From NCBI RefSeq assembly GCF_006716065.1, contig NZ_VFOL01000001.1, forward strand, positions 5,022,001-5,086,000: a DNA stretch of 64,000 bases, in the 5' to 3' direction. Source of the stretch: Salinispora arenicola (GTDB lineage Bacteria; Actinomycetota; Actinomycetes; Mycobacteriales; Micromonosporaceae). The position numbers and the translations under genes were made by a program. Within the stretch, counting starts at the first letter, position 1. The number at the start of each line of letters is the position of its first letter. Of this stretch, positions 15,813-25,512 are shown piece after piece. Under the pieces are notes generated by a model. That model was not told where the DNA came from. It saw only the letters and a program-made list of their open reading frames with translations, and did no database searches.

Positions 15813-18800
15813 TCAGCCCACGTTGGCCGGGCCGAGGACGGTCTTCAGGTCGGCCATCAGGGCGGTGGTCGGGGCCACCCGGAACGGACCGAGTCGCAGC
15901 CGGGTCACCTTGCTGCCGTTGAGGAGCTTGACGTGCACCTCCGCGTCGCCGGGATGCAGCACCAGCGTCTCCTTGAGCCGCTCCACCAGCGGCGGTGTGC
16001 ACCGGGTGACCGGGATGGTGAGGGTGACCGGCTTGTTGGCCGAGTTGCTGCTGACATCCGGGATCGACATGTCCATCGCCATGATCCGGGGTGTGTCGTC
16101 GCGGCGGTCGACCCGCCCCTTGACCACCACGATCGCGTCCTCGGCGATGTACTGCCCGATCACCTCGTAGGTGTTGGGGAAGAACAGCGTCTCCACCCCG
16201 CCGGCCAGGTCCTCCAGCGTCGCCGACGCCCACGCCCGGCCCTGCTTGGTGACCCGGCGCTGCACCCCGGAGAGGATGCCCGCGAGTGTCACCACCGTCC
16301 CGTCGGGGATGGTCCCCTCCTCGGAGAGGGCGGCGATGGTGGTGTCGGCTTCCTTGCCGAGCACATGCTCCAGGCCGAACAGCGGATGGTCGGAGACGTA
16401 GAGGCCGAGCATCTCGCGCTCGAAGGCAAGCTTCTCCCGCTTGTCCCACTCCCCGTCGACGATGACCGGCATCACCGTGGTGCTGGTGCCGACCTCCGGG
16501 TCGGCGAACCCGGCGCCGAACAGGTCGTACTGGCCGACGGCCTCCTTGCGCTTGACGTCGGCGTACGCGTCGATGGCGTCGGCGTGCACCGCGAGCAGGC
16601 CCCGGCGGGGATGGTCGAGTGAGTCGAACGCGCCCGCCTTGATCAGAGATTCGATGGTCTTCTTGTTGCAGACGACCGCGTCCACCTTGGACAGGAAGTC
16701 GTAGAAGTCGGTGTAGGCGCTCTTCTCCCCACGGCAGCGCATGATCGCGCTGACCACGTTCGCACCGACGTTACGGATCGCGGCCAGGCCGAAGCGAATG
16801 TCCCGGCCGACCGGAGTGAACGGCCCGGCCGAGGTGTTCACGTCCGGCGGGAGAACCTGGATGCCCATCCGGCGGCACTCCGACAGATAGAGCGCCATCT
16901 TGTCCTTGTCGTCGCCCACGGAGGTGAGCAGTGCCGCCATGTACTCGGCCGGGTAGTTCGCCTTCAGGTAGCCGGTCCAGTACGACACCAGGCCGTACCC
17001 GGCGGTGTGGGCCTTGTTGAACGCGTAGTCGGCGAAGGGGACGAGGATGTCCCACAGCGTCTGGATGGCCTCGTCGGAGTAGCCGTTGCCGCGCATTCCG
17101 TCGCGGAACGGCACGAACTCCTTGTCGAGCACCTCTTTCTTCTTCTTGCCCATCGCCCGCCGCAGCAGGTCGGCCTTACCGAGGCTGTAGCCGGCGAGGA
17201 CCTGGGCCGCACGCTGCACCTGCTCCTGGTAGACGATCAGGCCGTAGGTGGGCCCAAGGATCTCCTCCAGCGGTTCGGCCAGCTCCGGGTGGATCGGGGT
17301 GATCTCCTGGAGGCCGTTCTTGCGCAACGCGTAGTTGGTGTGCGAGTTGGCGCCCATCGGGCCCGGCCGGTACAGCGCCAGGACCGCGGAGATGTCCTCG
17401 AAGTTGTCCGGCTTCATCGTTCGCAGCAGCGACCGCATCGGCCCGCCGTCGAGCTGGAACACGCCCAGGGTGTCGCCACGGGACAGCAGCTCGTAGGTCG
17501 GCGTGTCGTCCAACGGCAGTTTGAGCAGGTCGACCGTACGCCCGTGGTTGCTCTCGATGTTCTTCAGCGCGTCGTCGATGATGGTCAGGTTGCGCAGGCC
17601 GAGGAAGTCCATCTTCAGCAGCCCGAGCGACTCACAGGTCGGGTAGTCGAACTGCGTGATGATCGCCCCGTCGGCGTCCCGGCGCATCAGCGGGATGTGG
17701 TCGATGATCGGCTCGGCGGACATGATGACCCCGGCGGCGTGCACACCCGTCTGCCGGATCAGACCCTCGATGCCGCGCGCGGTGTCGATGACCTTCTTGA
17801 CGTCCGGGTCGGACTCGTAGAGACCGCGGATCTCGCCGGCCTCCGCGTACCGGGAGTGCTTCGGGTCGAAGATGCCGGTCAGCGGGATGTCCTTGCCCAT
17901 CACGGCCGGTGGCATCGCCTTGGTGATCCGGTCACCGACCGCGTACGGGTAGCCGAGTACCCGCGCCGAGTCCTTGATCGCGGCCTTCGCCTTGATCGTG
18001 CCGAAGGTCGCGATCTGCGCGACCTTGTCCTCACCCCACTTCTCCGTGACGTACTTGATCACCTCGCCACGCCGACGCTCGTCGAAGTCGATGTCGACAT
18101 CCGGCATCGAGACCCGCTCGGGGTTGAGGAACCGCTCGAAGATCAGCCCGTGCGGCAACGGATCCAGGTCGGTGATGCCCAGGGCGTACGCGACCAGGGA
18201 ACCGGCGGCCGATCCACGGCCGGGCCCCACGGCGATGCCCTCGCCCTTGGCCCACTGGATGAAGTCGGCGACCACGAGGAAGTACGACGGGAAACCCATC
18301 TGGATGATGACACCCAGTTCGTACTCGGCCTGTTTGACGTGGGTCTCCGGGACGCCGTCGGGGAAGCGGCGGGCGAGCCCTTTGAACGTCTCCTTGCGGA
18401 ACCAGGACTCGTCGGTCTCCCCCTCCGGCACCGGGAAGCGCGGCATCAGGTTCCGGAAGTCGAACATGCCGGTCGGGTCGACCTTCTCCGCGACCAGCAG
18501 CGTGTTGCGGCAGCCCTGAAGCCACAGGTCGGACGAGTCGATGGCGCGCATCTCGTCGGCGGACTTGATGTAGTAGCCGCTGCCGTCGAACCGGAACCGG
18601 TTGGGGTCGCTGACGTTCGCCGCGGTCTGCACGCAGAGCAGCACATCGTGCGCCTCGGACTGCTCCTGGTGGGTGTAGTGCGTGTCGTTGGTAACTACGG
18701 GCGGAATGTCCAGCTTGTGCGAGATCTCCGCCAGCTCCTGGCGAACCCGACGCTCGATGTCGATGCCGTGGTCCATGACCTCCAGGAAGAAGTTCTCCTT

Positions 18801-19346
18801 GCCGAAGATGTCCTGGTATCTCGCGGCAGCCTTCAGGGCCTCGTCATACTGTTCCAGCCGTAACCGGGTCTGCACCTCGCCGGAGGGGCAGCCGGTCGTG
18901 GCCATCAACCCGTCGGCGTGCTCAGCGAGCAACTCCGCGTCCATCCGCGGCCACTTGACGAAGAACCCCTCGGTGAACGACCGACTGGTCAGCTTGAACA
19001 GGTTGTGCAACCCCACCTTGTTACGCGCCCAGATGGTCATGTGGGTGTAACCACCGCTGCCGGAGACGTCGTCGCTCTTCTGCTCCGGCCGGCCCCACCG
19101 CACCCGCTGCTTGTGGAACCGCGACTCCGGTGCGACGTACGCCTCGATCCCCAGGATCGGTGTGACGCCGGCCGCCATCGCCTGCTTGTAGAAGTCGTTC
19201 GCGCCGTGCATGTTGCCGTGGTCGGTCATCGCCACGGCCGGCATCCCCTGGCGGTTGACCTCGGCGAACAGGTCCTTCAGCCGGGCCGCACCGTCGAGCA
19301 TCGAGTACTCCGTGTGCACGTGCAGATGCGCGAACGAATCGCCCAT
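15813..19346 (-). CDS. dnaE1: DNA polymerase III alpha subunit (DnaE1)
   Basis: Main replicative polymerase, 1177 residues, full length. The N-terminal PHP domain starts [22 protein letters not shown] and keeps His residues typical of the metal site. The catalytic aspartates occur in [18 protein letters not shown] (about residues 412-430), with [14 protein letters not shown] just before. [12 protein letters not shown] and the conserved fingers segment [11 protein letters not shown] follow. The tandem helix-hairpin-helix and OB domain end with [22 protein letters not shown]. DnaE1 rather than ImuB-associated DnaE2, by length and complete PHP domain. In this genome it lies within the segment that separates yebC from ruvC. 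Confidence 0.97.
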   Translation of the reverse strand: MGDSFAHLHVHTEYSMLDGAARLKDLFAEVNRQGMPAVAMTDHGNMHGANDFYKQAMAAGVTPILGIEAYVAPESRFHKQRVRWGRPEQKSDDVSGSGGYTHMTIWARNKVGLHNLFKLTSRSFTEGFFVKWPRMDAELLAEHADGLMATTGCPSGEVQTRLRLEQYDEALKAAARYQDIFGKENFFLEVMDHGIDIERRVRQELAEISHKLDIPPVVTNDTHYTHQEQSEAHDVLLCVQTAANVSDPNRFRFDGSGYYIKSADEMRAIDSSDLWLQGCRNTLLVAEKVDPTGMFDFRNLMPRFPVPEGETDESWFRKETFKGLARRFPDGVPETHVKQAEYELGVIIQMGFPSYFLVVADFIQWAKGEGIAVGPGRGSAAGSLVAYALGITDLDPLPHGLIFERFLNPERVSMPDVDIDFDERRRGEVIKYVTEKWGEDKVAQIATFGTIKAKAAIKDSARVLGYPYAVGDRITKAMPPAVMGKDIPLTGIFDPKHSRYAEAGEIRGLYESDPDVKKVIDTARGIEGLIRQTGVHAAGVIMSAEPIIDHIPLMRRDADGAIITQFDYPTCESLGLLKMDFLGLRNLTIIDDALKNIESNHGRTVDLLKLPLDDTPTYELLSRGDTLGVFQLDGGPMRSLLRTMKPDNFEDISAVLALYRPGPMGANSHTNYALRKNGLQEITPIHPELAEPLEEILGPTYGLIVYQEQVQRAAQVLAGYSLGKADLLRRAMGKKKKEVLDKEFVPFRDGMRGNGYSDEAIQTLWDILVPFADYAFNKAHTAGYGLVSYWTGYLKANYPAEYMAALLTSVGDDKDKMALYLSECRRMGIQVLPPDVNTSAGPFTPVGRDIRFGLAAIRNVGANVVSAIMRCRGEKSAYTDFYDFLSKVDAVVCNKKTIESLIKAGAFDSLDHPRRGLLAVHADAIDAYADVKRKEAVGQYDLFGAGFADPEVGTSTTVMPVIVDGEWDKREKLAFEREMLGLYVSDHPLFGLEHVLGKEADTTIAALSEEGTIPDGTVVTLAGILSGVQRRVTKQGRAWASATLEDLAGGVETLFFPNTYEVIGQYIAEDAIVVVKGRVDRRDDTPRIMAMDMSIPDVSSNSANKPVTLTIPVTRCTPPLVERLKETLVLHPGDAEVHVKLLNGSKVTRLRLGPFRVAPTTALMADLKTVLGPANVG

Positions 19347-19509
19347 GCGTGGCCCCCCCGGGTTGCTTCATGGGTGGTGAGAAGATCGGTCGGCCCACCC
19401 TATCCCCGGCCGCCGGCACACCTCCAGCGAGCCGCGCGGGGAGACCGACCCCGGCACCGGGCCCCGTGCCGGGAGCGGCACCGGTCCGCCGAGATGACAT
19501 CCTCGACCG

Positions 19510-20802
19510 ATGGACACCGCGGCGGGGACGCACTGGCGGCGGCCCGGGCCGACCCCGACACAGCAACGGCGGGACCTCATCGTGGGGCTGGCCGTGACCG
19601 TGCTGGCCATCACGAGCCTCACCCTCACCCGCGGCACGGGCGTGTTCCTGCTCGGCCCGCCACCATCGTTCGTGGAACAGCTGCTGTGGGCCGTCGCGGT
19701 AGGCCTGCCGCTGATCTGGCGGCGACGGTTCCCCGTGACGGCGACGCTGGTCATCTCGGTCGCGTTCGTCGCGGCACAAGCCCGCTCCGTACCGGAGACG
19801 CGGGTCACCACCGGAGTACTGTTCGCGGCCATCTACACCCTCGGCGCCTGGGGACAGGACCGCCGCCTGGCCCGTCGGGTTCGGATCGGCGTGATCGCCG
19901 CCATGTTCGGGTGGCTCGGGATCTGGTACTCGGTCAATCTGGGCAACCTGCTGGCGGACCCGCCGCCCGACGCGTTCGCCGACGCCGCGGGACCGATACC
20001 CCCGCTGGTCGCCGCGCTGCTCAGCGACGCGCTCTTCAACATCCTGTTCTTCGGATTCGCCTACTTCTTCGGCGAGATCGCCTGGCTGGCCGCCCGACGC
20101 GAGCACGAACTCCAGGCGCAGGCCGAAGAACTACGCCGGTCGCAGGCCGAGGCCAGAGAGCACGCCGTGGTCGGCGAGCGGGTTCGGATCGCCCGGGAAC
20201 TGCACGACGTCGTCGCCCACCACGTCTCGGTGATGGGCGTGCAGGCCGCCGCCTGCCGCCGGGTCCTCGACCGGGATCCGGCCAAGGCCCGCACCGCACT
20301 GACCGCGGTCGAAGAGTCGGCCCGCACGGCGGTGGACGAGCTACGCCGGATGCTCGGCGTCCTGCGTGCCCGCAACCAGGAACCGGACACCGTCGAACCG
20401 CCCGCCGGGATCAGCCGGGTCGCCACCGTGATCGAACGGGCGCGCGAGATCGGGCTACGAGCCACGCTGGGGGTGTACGGCGACCCGGTGCCGATCCCGG
20501 AATCGATCTCCCAGGCGGCGTACCGGATCGTGCAGGAAGCAGTGACGAACACGCTCAAACACGCCGTCGCGGCGACCACACTGGACGTGCGGATCCGCTA
20601 CCTGGCGCACGAGGTGGAGGTGGACGTGACCGACGACGGGCGCAGCAGCGGCACGACGAACGCGGACGGGGTGGGCCTGGTCGGCATGCGAGAGCGGGTC
20701 GCCGCCCATGGCGGCACACTGGAGGTCGGCCCCCGCGCCGCCGGCGGCTGGCGGGTCCGGACCCGCCTCCCGCTACCGCTGACCGAGCGGCCGGCGGCGT
20801 GA
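19510..20802 (+). CDS. Sensor histidine kinase, NarL/DesK (HisKA_3) type
   Basis: A 430-residue membrane kinase. About five or six hydrophobic segments span residues 22-205, then a coiled linker. The dimerisation/phosphoacceptor region is RVRIARELHDVVAHHVSVM with the phospho-His at about 232. The HATPase domain has QEAVTNTLKHA (N box), DVTDDGRSSG and GVGLVGMRERVAAHGG. It overlaps the response-regulator gene as GTGA. The absence of a large extracytoplasmic sensor suggests it detects membrane stress, or activity of the adjacent ABC transporter. That is inference from similar gene clusters. Confidence 0.93.
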   Translation: MDTAAGTHWRRPGPTPTQQRRDLIVGLAVTVLAITSLTLTRGTGVFLLGPPPSFVEQLLWAVAVGLPLIWRRRFPVTATLVISVAFVAAQARSVPETRVTTGVLFAAIYTLGAWGQDRRLARRVRIGVIAAMFGWLGIWYSVNLGNLLADPPPDAFADAAGPIPPLVAALLSDALFNILFFGFAYFFGEIAWLAARREHELQAQAEELRRSQAEAREHAVVGERVRIARELHDVVAHHVSVMGVQAAACRRVLDRDPAKARTALTAVEESARTAVDELRRMLGVLRARNQEPDTVEPPAGISRVATVIERAREIGLRATLGVYGDPVPIPESISQAAYRIVQEAVTNTLKHAVAATTLDVRIRYLAHEVEVDVTDDGRSSGTTNADGVGLVGMRERVAAHGGTLEVGPRAAGGWRVRTRLPLPLTERPAA

Positions 20803-21491
20803 CCGCCGAGCCGGCGACCAGCCGGGCCATCCGGGTCCTGCTCGCCGACGACCAGCACCTCGTGCGTACCGGGTTCCGGGTCATCCTCGAGGTGGAAGAC
20901 GACATCCACGTCGTCGGGGAGGCCGCGGACGGCGAGCGGGCGGTGAGCATGGCCCGGGCGCTACGCCCGGACGTGGTCCTGATGGATGTGGAGATGCCCC
21001 GGGTCGACGGGCTGGAGGCCACCCGACGGATCGTCGCGGACGTGGACCGACCGAACGGTCCGGCGGTGTTGATCCTCACCACCTTCGACCGGGATGACTA
21101 TCTGTTCGCCGCGCTGCGCGCCGGAGCCAGCGGATTCCTGCTGAAAAACGGCACGCCGGAGGCGCTCGTGGCGGCGATCCGGGTGGTTGCCCGAGGCGAT
21201 GGCCTCATCGCCCCCGAGCTCACCCGACGAGTGATCGCCGCCTTCGCCGGGCCGGGAGGCGAACCAACGACGACGGCCGTGGCCCTGCCGGAGCTCACGC
21301 CACGGGAGCACGAGGTACTGGTGCTGGTCGCCTCGGGTGCGAACAACGCCGAGATCGCGGCCGCCTTACGCCTCGGCGAGGCGACCGTGAAGACCCACGT
21401 CAGTCGGGTGCTGGCCAAACTCGGCCTGCGGGACCGAGTGCAGGCAGTGGTCTTCGCGTACGAACACGGGGTGGTGCGGCCGGGCGGATGA
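20799..21491 (+). CDS. NarL/LuxR-family response regulator
   Basis: A 230-residue regulator paired with the upstream kinase. The receiver domain is about 11-130, with the acidic pair LADD, the phospho-acceptor Asp at about 63 in VVLMDVEMP, and LLKNGTPE carrying the conserved Lys. The LuxR-type helix-turn-helix is about 165-225 (LTPREHEVLVLVASGANNAEIAAALRLGEATVKTHVSRVLAKLGLRDR). The GTG start overlaps the kinase stop. An 8-bp perfect inverted repeat, 28 nt after its stop and just before the transporter promoter, is a good candidate for its own binding site. Confidence 0.94.
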   Translation: MTAEPATSRAIRVLLADDQHLVRTGFRVILEVEDDIHVVGEAADGERAVSMARALRPDVVLMDVEMPRVDGLEATRRIVADVDRPNGPAVLILTTFDRDDYLFAALRAGASGFLLKNGTPEALVAAIRVVARGDGLIAPELTRRVIAAFAGPGGEPTTTAVALPELTPREHEVLVLVASGANNAEIAAALRLGEATVKTHVSRVLAKLGLRDRVQAVVFAYEHGVVRPGG

Positions 21492-21518
21492 CCGCCTCCG
21501 TCGCGGGGTGGAGCCGAT

Positions 21519-21538
21519 CGTCCACCCGCAGGTGGACG
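21519..21538. promoter_or_regulatory. Perfect inverted repeat, likely operator for the NarL-type regulator
   Basis: CGTCCACC-CGCA-GGTGGACG. It ends about 20 nt upstream of the putative -10 TAGCGT, so it sits at or just upstream of the expected -35, the usual place for an activator. Dyads of this size are typical of dimeric NarL/LuxR-family regulators. Confidence 0.55.
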
Positions 21539-21558
21539 GAGCGGGACGCAAGGTGATC

Positions 21559-21564
21559 TAGCGT
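21559..21564 (+). promoter_or_regulatory. Candidate -10 (TAGCGT) for leaderless ABC-transporter mRNA
   Basis: TAGCGT ends 7 nt before the GTG at 21572 with no Shine-Dalgarno sequence, so the transporter operon is probably transcribed separately from the kinase-regulator genes and is leaderless. Confidence 0.5.
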
Positions 21565-21571
21565 TGCCAGC

Positions 21572-22465
21572 GTGACGAACATGCTCCGACTCGACGGCGT
21601 CGACCGCAGCTTCGGTGGCCGACGCGTGCTCCAGAATGTGTCCTTCGACGCGGTTGCCGGTCGGATGACCGGCTTCGTTGGCGGCAACGGCGCCGGCAAG
21701 ACCACCACGATGCGCATCATCCTCGGCGTACTCGCCGCCGACGCCGGCCAGGTGACCTGGCGGGGGACGCCACTGACCCGCAGGGCCCGTCGACGCTTCG
21801 GGTACATGCCGGAGGAACGCGGCCTGTACCCCAAGATGGCCGTCCGTGAACAGCTGATCTACCTGGCCCGGTTGCACGGGATGACCGCGACGGCGGCGGG
21901 GCGCAGTACCGACACGTTGCTGGAGCGGGTCGGCCTCGCCGACCGCGGCGACGACCTGCTGGAGAAACTGTCGCTGGGCAACCAGCAACGCGCCCAGATC
22001 GTCGCCGCGCTGGTGTCCGACCCCGAGGTGCTGGTGCTCGACGAACCCTTCTCCGGCCTCGACCCACTGGCCGTGGACACGGTCGTCGACGTGCTGAAGG
22101 AACGGGCCGCCGAAGGGGTACCGGTGCTCTTCTCCAGCCACCAGTTGGACGTGGTGGAACGGCTCTGCGACGACCTGGTGATCATCAGTGCGGGGATGAT
22201 CCGCGCCGCCGGCAGCCGTACACAGCTGCGGGCCACCCACACCGCACCCCGCTACGAACTGGTGGTGGACAACGACGCCGGCTGGCTCCGCGACCACCCG
22301 GGCGTGACCCTGGTCGAGCTCGAGGGCGCCCGCGCCGTGTTCGAACTGCCCCGGGGAGCGGATGAGCAAACCGTCCTCCGCGCCGCGCTCGCCCGCGGGC
22401 CCGTCCGCGGGTTCCGACCCGTCGTCCCGTCGCTGGCCGAGATCTTCCGGGAGGTCGCCCTGTGA
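21572..22465 (+). CDS. ABC transporter ATPase (ABC-2/NatA type)
   Basis: A 297-residue ATPase of a drug/peptide/sodium-export type transporter. Walker A is GGNGAGKT (37-44), the signature is EKLSLGNQQRAQIVAAL, Walker B is VLVLDEPFSGLDP, and the switch His is in SSHQLDVVERL. The C-terminal 70 residues (APRYELVVDNDAGWLRDHPG to PVVPSLAEIFREVAL) form the DUF4162-like domain common in this family. The GTG start lies after a candidate leaderless promoter; ATG 21581 is an alternative. It overlaps the permease gene as GTGA. Confidence 0.93.
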   Translation: MTNMLRLDGVDRSFGGRRVLQNVSFDAVAGRMTGFVGGNGAGKTTTMRIILGVLAADAGQVTWRGTPLTRRARRRFGYMPEERGLYPKMAVREQLIYLARLHGMTATAAGRSTDTLLERVGLADRGDDLLEKLSLGNQQRAQIVAALVSDPEVLVLDEPFSGLDPLAVDTVVDVLKERAAEGVPVLFSSHQLDVVERLCDDLVIISAGMIRAAGSRTQLRATHTAPRYELVVDNDAGWLRDHPGVTLVELEGARAVFELPRGADEQTVLRAALARGPVRGFRPVVPSLAEIFREVAL

Positions 22466-23523
22466 ACACCCTCGCCGCCACCCAGTTGGTCGCGGCCCGT
22501 GAGATCCGGGCCAAGCTGCGCGACCGCACCTTTCTCCTCAGCACGCTGATCTTCCTGCTCATCGCCGCCGCCGCGACGACTCTGCCGTCGCTGCTGTCCG
22601 GCGGCCCATCCACGGTGGCCGCGACGCCGGTGGTCTCGGCCGAGCTGCGCGCCGCCGGACTCGAGGTCCGCGAGGTGCCCGACGACGCCGCCGCCGAACG
22701 GGCGGTTCGGGACGGCGACACCGACGCGGCGGTGGTCGCCGGGCCAACGGTCCTCGCGCGGGAGAAGGCTCCCTCCGACGTCGTGGCGGCACTCAGCGTC
22801 GAACCGCCGGTACGGTTGCTGAACCCCGCCCCGGCGGAACCACCGGGGGCCTTCCTGGTGCCGTTCGTCTTCGCGTTCGCCTTCCTCCTCACGTCCCAGA
22901 CCTTCGGCGTCCAGATCGCGCAGAGCATCATCGAGGAGAAACAGACCCGGATCGTCGAGATCCTGGTGGCCGCCGTGTCGGTACGAGCCCTGCTCGCCGG
23001 CAAGATGATCGCCGGCACCGTGCTGGCCCTGGGCCAGATAGCGCTGGTGGCGCTCGTCGCGGTCGTGGGGCTGCGACTCTTCGGTGACAGCGAGCTGCTG
23101 AACCTGCTCGCGCCGGCGATCGGCTGGTTCCTGCCGTACTTCCTGCTCGGCTTCGTCCTGATCGCCGCGCTGTGGGCCGCGGCGGGAGCCCTGGTCAGCC
23201 GGCTGGAAGACATCGGCACGGTGGCCATGCCGGTCCAGTTGGTGGTGATGCTCCCATTCTTCGGGGTGATCTTCCTCAGCGACAACGCATTCGCCATGCA
23301 GGTGCTGTCCTACGTGCCGTTCTCGGCGCCCACCGCGATGCCGCTGCGGCTGTTCACCGGGGACGCCGCTGGCTGGGAACCTCCACTGTCACTGGCCCTG
23401 CTGCTGGTCACCGCGCTCGCCGTCCTGGCCGCCGGGGCCCGGGTGTACGAGGGGTCGCTGCTGCGGACCAACGGCAACACCTCGCTGCGGACGGCCTGGC
23501 GGGAACGAGAGACAGTGGACTGA
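22462..23523 (+). CDS. ABC-2 type permease (NatB-like)
   Basis: A 353-residue membrane partner of the preceding ATPase. One N-terminal helix (about 25-45) is followed by a roughly 90-residue extracytoplasmic domain. Five or more helices form the ABC2_membrane_3 core, with IIEEKQTRIVEILVAAVSVRALLAGKMIAG as the family signature loop. Together with the kinase, regulator and inverted-repeat operator it forms a signal-responsive export module. The exported compound is unknown; related modules handle antimicrobial peptides, lipids or ions. Confidence 0.92.
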   Translation: MNTLAATQLVAAREIRAKLRDRTFLLSTLIFLLIAAAATTLPSLLSGGPSTVAATPVVSAELRAAGLEVREVPDDAAAERAVRDGDTDAAVVAGPTVLAREKAPSDVVAALSVEPPVRLLNPAPAEPPGAFLVPFVFAFAFLLTSQTFGVQIAQSIIEEKQTRIVEILVAAVSVRALLAGKMIAGTVLALGQIALVALVAVVGLRLFGDSELLNLLAPAIGWFLPYFLLGFVLIAALWAAAGALVSRLEDIGTVAMPVQLVVMLPFFGVIFLSDNAFAMQVLSYVPFSAPTAMPLRLFTGDAAGWEPPLSLALLLVTALAVLAAGARVYEGSLLRTNGNTSLRTAWRERETVD

Positions 23524-23542
23524 AGCTCGCCCCGACAGCCCC

Positions 23543-23578
23543 ACCCCGTGGGTCCGGCCAGGGCCGGACCCACGGGGT
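23543..23578. terminator. 17-bp GC-rich hairpin between convergent genes
   Basis: ACCCCGTGGGTCCGGCC at 23543-23559 pairs perfectly with 23562-23578. No U tract. It lies 20 nt after the permease stop and faces yebC; probably a bidirectional terminator or roadblock. Confidence 0.6.
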
Positions 23579-23625
23579 CCACCCTGGGTGCCCCTCCAGC
23601 GGGGCGAGGGCCCCAGGTCACCGAC

Positions 23626-23653
23626 GCCGCAGGGGCGGGTAGGCCCCTGCGGC
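23626..23653. terminator. 11-bp hairpin downstream of yebC
   Basis: GCCGCAGGGGC (23626-23636), 6-nt loop, perfect partner at 23643-23653. It lies 45 nt beyond the yebC stop on the minus strand and probably ends the pdx/yebC transcript. Confidence 0.5.
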
Positions 23654-23697
23654 GGCGGGTCGTGCCCGGCACGCCCGAGGCGCGACCAACGGCGGGG

Positions 23698-24447
23698 TCA
23701 GCCGAGTCGCGCGAGCATCTCGTCGGAGACGTCGAAGTTCGCGTAGACGTTCTGCACGTCGTCGCTGTCCTCCAACACGTCGATGAGCTTGAGGATCTTC
23801 CGGGCGCCGTCCTCGTCCAGCGGGACGCTGACGCTCGGGACCAGCGAGGACTCGGCCGACTCGTACTCGATGCCGGCGTCCTGCAACGCGGTACGCACCG
23901 CTACCAGATCACCCGGTTCGGAGAGCACCTCGAACGACTCCCCCAGGTCGTTGACCTCCTCCGCCCCCGCGTCCAGGACGGCCAGCATCACATCGTCCTC
24001 GGTGGTGCCGGCCTTGGCCACGATCACCACACCCTTGCGGCTGAACAGGTACGACACCGAGCCGGCATCGGCGAACGAGCCGCCGTTACGGGTCAGCGCG
24101 GTCCGTACCTCGGTGGCGGCACGGTTACGGTTGTCGGTCAGGCACTCGATCAACAGCGCGACACCGTTCGGCCCATAGCCCTCGTACATGACCGTCTGGT
24201 AGTCGGCTCCGCCGGCCTCCAGGCCAGAACCACGCTTGACCGCACGGTCGATGTTGTCGTTGGGGACCGAGTTCTTCTTGGCCTTCTGGATGGCGTCGTA
24301 GAGCGTCGGGTTACCAGCCGGGTCACCGCCGCCGGTGCGCGCCGCGACCTCGACGTTCTTGATCAGCTTGGCGAACATCTTGCCGCGCTTGGCGTCGATG
24401 ACCGCCTTCTTGTGCTTGGTCGTCGCCCACTTTGAGTGGCCGGACAT
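23698..24447 (-). CDS. yebC: YebC/PmpR family protein
   Basis: A 249-residue conserved protein starting [49 protein letters not shown], essentially the family consensus. Members have been described as DNA-binding regulators and more recently as ribosome-associated factors that relieve stalling at proline-rich stretches. The three-domain protein is complete ([34 protein letters not shown] is conserved). The ATG follows GGAGG. In Streptomyces it is next to ruvC; here it lies 20 kb away, still adjacent to pdxT. Confidence 0.96.
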   Translation of the reverse strand: MSGHSKWATTKHKKAVIDAKRGKMFAKLIKNVEVAARTGGGDPAGNPTLYDAIQKAKKNSVPNDNIDRAVKRGSGLEAGGADYQTVMYEGYGPNGVALLIECLTDNRNRAATEVRTALTRNGGSFADAGSVSYLFSRKGVVIVAKAGTTEDDVMLAVLDAGAEEVNDLGESFEVLSEPGDLVAVRTALQDAGIEYESAESSLVPSVSVPLDEDGARKILKLIDVLEDSDDVQNVYANFDVSDEMLARLG

Positions 24448-24660
24448 CAGCTACCTCCGTTGCTACCCGCCGTCTGCATCGACCGCACCGCACTCGCCCG
24501 CTCCCGCCGGCGCACGCGGGGTGCCGGTCAGCTCTGGTGGAAGCCGCGGCGGACAGCTGGCCCTGCCGAATCTCGGCAATCTTACCGGTGACCCCCGGAC
24601 GTGCGTCAGCGCCGCACGTCCGGCTCCCTCATGCCGCCTACGGCACGACGACGCGGGCGC

Positions 24661-24720
24661 GGCGATCCGGCCGGCCGCGACGCGGGCTCGGCGATCCGGT
24701 CCGGCCGCGACGCGGGCTCG
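24661..24720. repeat. 30-bp tandem duplication
   Basis: Two near-identical 30-bp units; CCGGCCGCGACGCGGGCTCG occurs at 24671 and 24701. It lies in the pdxT-yebC gap. Confidence 0.8.
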
Positions 24721-24760
24721 GCGGCCGGTTCCGGTCCGGTCGCAGGGCGCCAGCCGGCCC

Positions 24761-24820
24761 GGTCCACGCCGGCCCGGTCCACGCGGGCCCGGTCCACGCC
24801 GGCCCGGTCCACGCGGGCCC
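24761..24820. repeat. 15-bp tandem repeat, four copies, after pdxT
   Basis: GGTCCACGCCGGCCC and GGTCCACGCGGGCCC alternate twice, so it can also be read as two 30-bp units. The block starts 10 nt beyond the pdxT stop codon. Like the 18-bp array it follows immediately after a minus-strand gene. Confidence 0.9.
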
Positions 24821-24830
24821 GGCAGCCCGG

Positions 24831-25436
24831 TCAGACTGCGGCGCGGACCAGGTCCGCGAAGTACGCGTGCAGGCGCCGGTCCCCGGTCAACTCGGGATGG
24901 AACGAGGTGGCCAGCAGGTTTCCCTGGCGGACCGCGACGATCCGACCCGCCGCCGGGCCCTCGGTGACCGTGCCGAGCACCTCGACGCCCTGGCCGACGC
25001 GCTCGACCCAGGGCGCCCGGATGAACAGCACGTGGAACGGTCCGCCGTCGATGCCCGCCACACTCACCGGCGCCTCGAACGAGTGGACCTGACGCCCGAA
25101 CGCATTGCGCCGGACGGTCATCTCGATGCCGGCGAAGGCACGCTGGTCGGGTCGACCGTCCAGCACCTCACTGGCCAGCATGATCATGCCCGCGCAGGAA
25201 CCGTAGACGGGCATGCCGTCGGCGATCCGCTTGTCGATCGGCTCACGCAGCTCGAAAACGTCGGCCAACCTGCTGATCGTGGTGGACTCGCCGCCCGGGA
25301 TGACCAGCCCGTCGACCAGGTCCAGCTCGCCGGGACGACGGACCGGGCGGGCATCCGCACCGGCCGCCGCCAGGGCCGCCGTGTGCTCACGGACGTCGCC
25401 CTGCAGGGCGAGCACACCGATGACGGGTGCCGTCAT
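24831..25436 (-). CDS. pdxT: PdxT, glutaminase subunit of PLP synthase
   Basis: Class I glutamine amidotransferase that feeds ammonia to PdxS for vitamin B6 synthesis without deoxyxylulose phosphate. The ATG at 25436, after GGAGGAG, gives 201 residues. Catalytic Cys is in [11 protein letters not shown] and the His/Glu pair in SFHPELTGD. The glutamine-binding PGGESTT is present. It is separated from pdxS by 76 nt on the same strand. Four 15-bp repeats lie directly beyond its stop. Confidence 0.96.
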   Translation of the reverse strand: MTAPVIGVLALQGDVREHTAALAAAGADARPVRRPGELDLVDGLVIPGGESTTISRLADVFELREPIDKRIADGMPVYGSCAGMIMLASEVLDGRPDQRAFAGIEMTVRRNAFGRQVHSFEAPVSVAGIDGGPFHVLFIRAPWVERVGQGVEVLGTVTEGPAAGRIVAVRQGNLLATSFHPELTGDRRLHAYFADLVRAAV

Positions 25437-25512
25437 GTTCACTCCTCCGGAGGGTGTCGAGCCGGCCCCTGCCCGGCCTGGGCCCAGGCACCGGCAGGGG
25501 CCCGCGCTCACG

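Larger units (their letters stand above)
24448..24830. other. 383-bp intergenic stretch between yebC and pdxT, rich in repeats
   Basis: No gene. It contains the yebC leader and, on its right half, two tandem-repeat blocks (listed separately) that start 10 nt after the pdxT stop. The rest is very GC-rich with no clear promoter consensus. Confidence 0.6.

Noticed and set aside
17007..18863. 600-codon plus-strand frame antisense to dnaE1
   Set aside because: Shadow of a well-defined polymerase gene in GC-rich codons.
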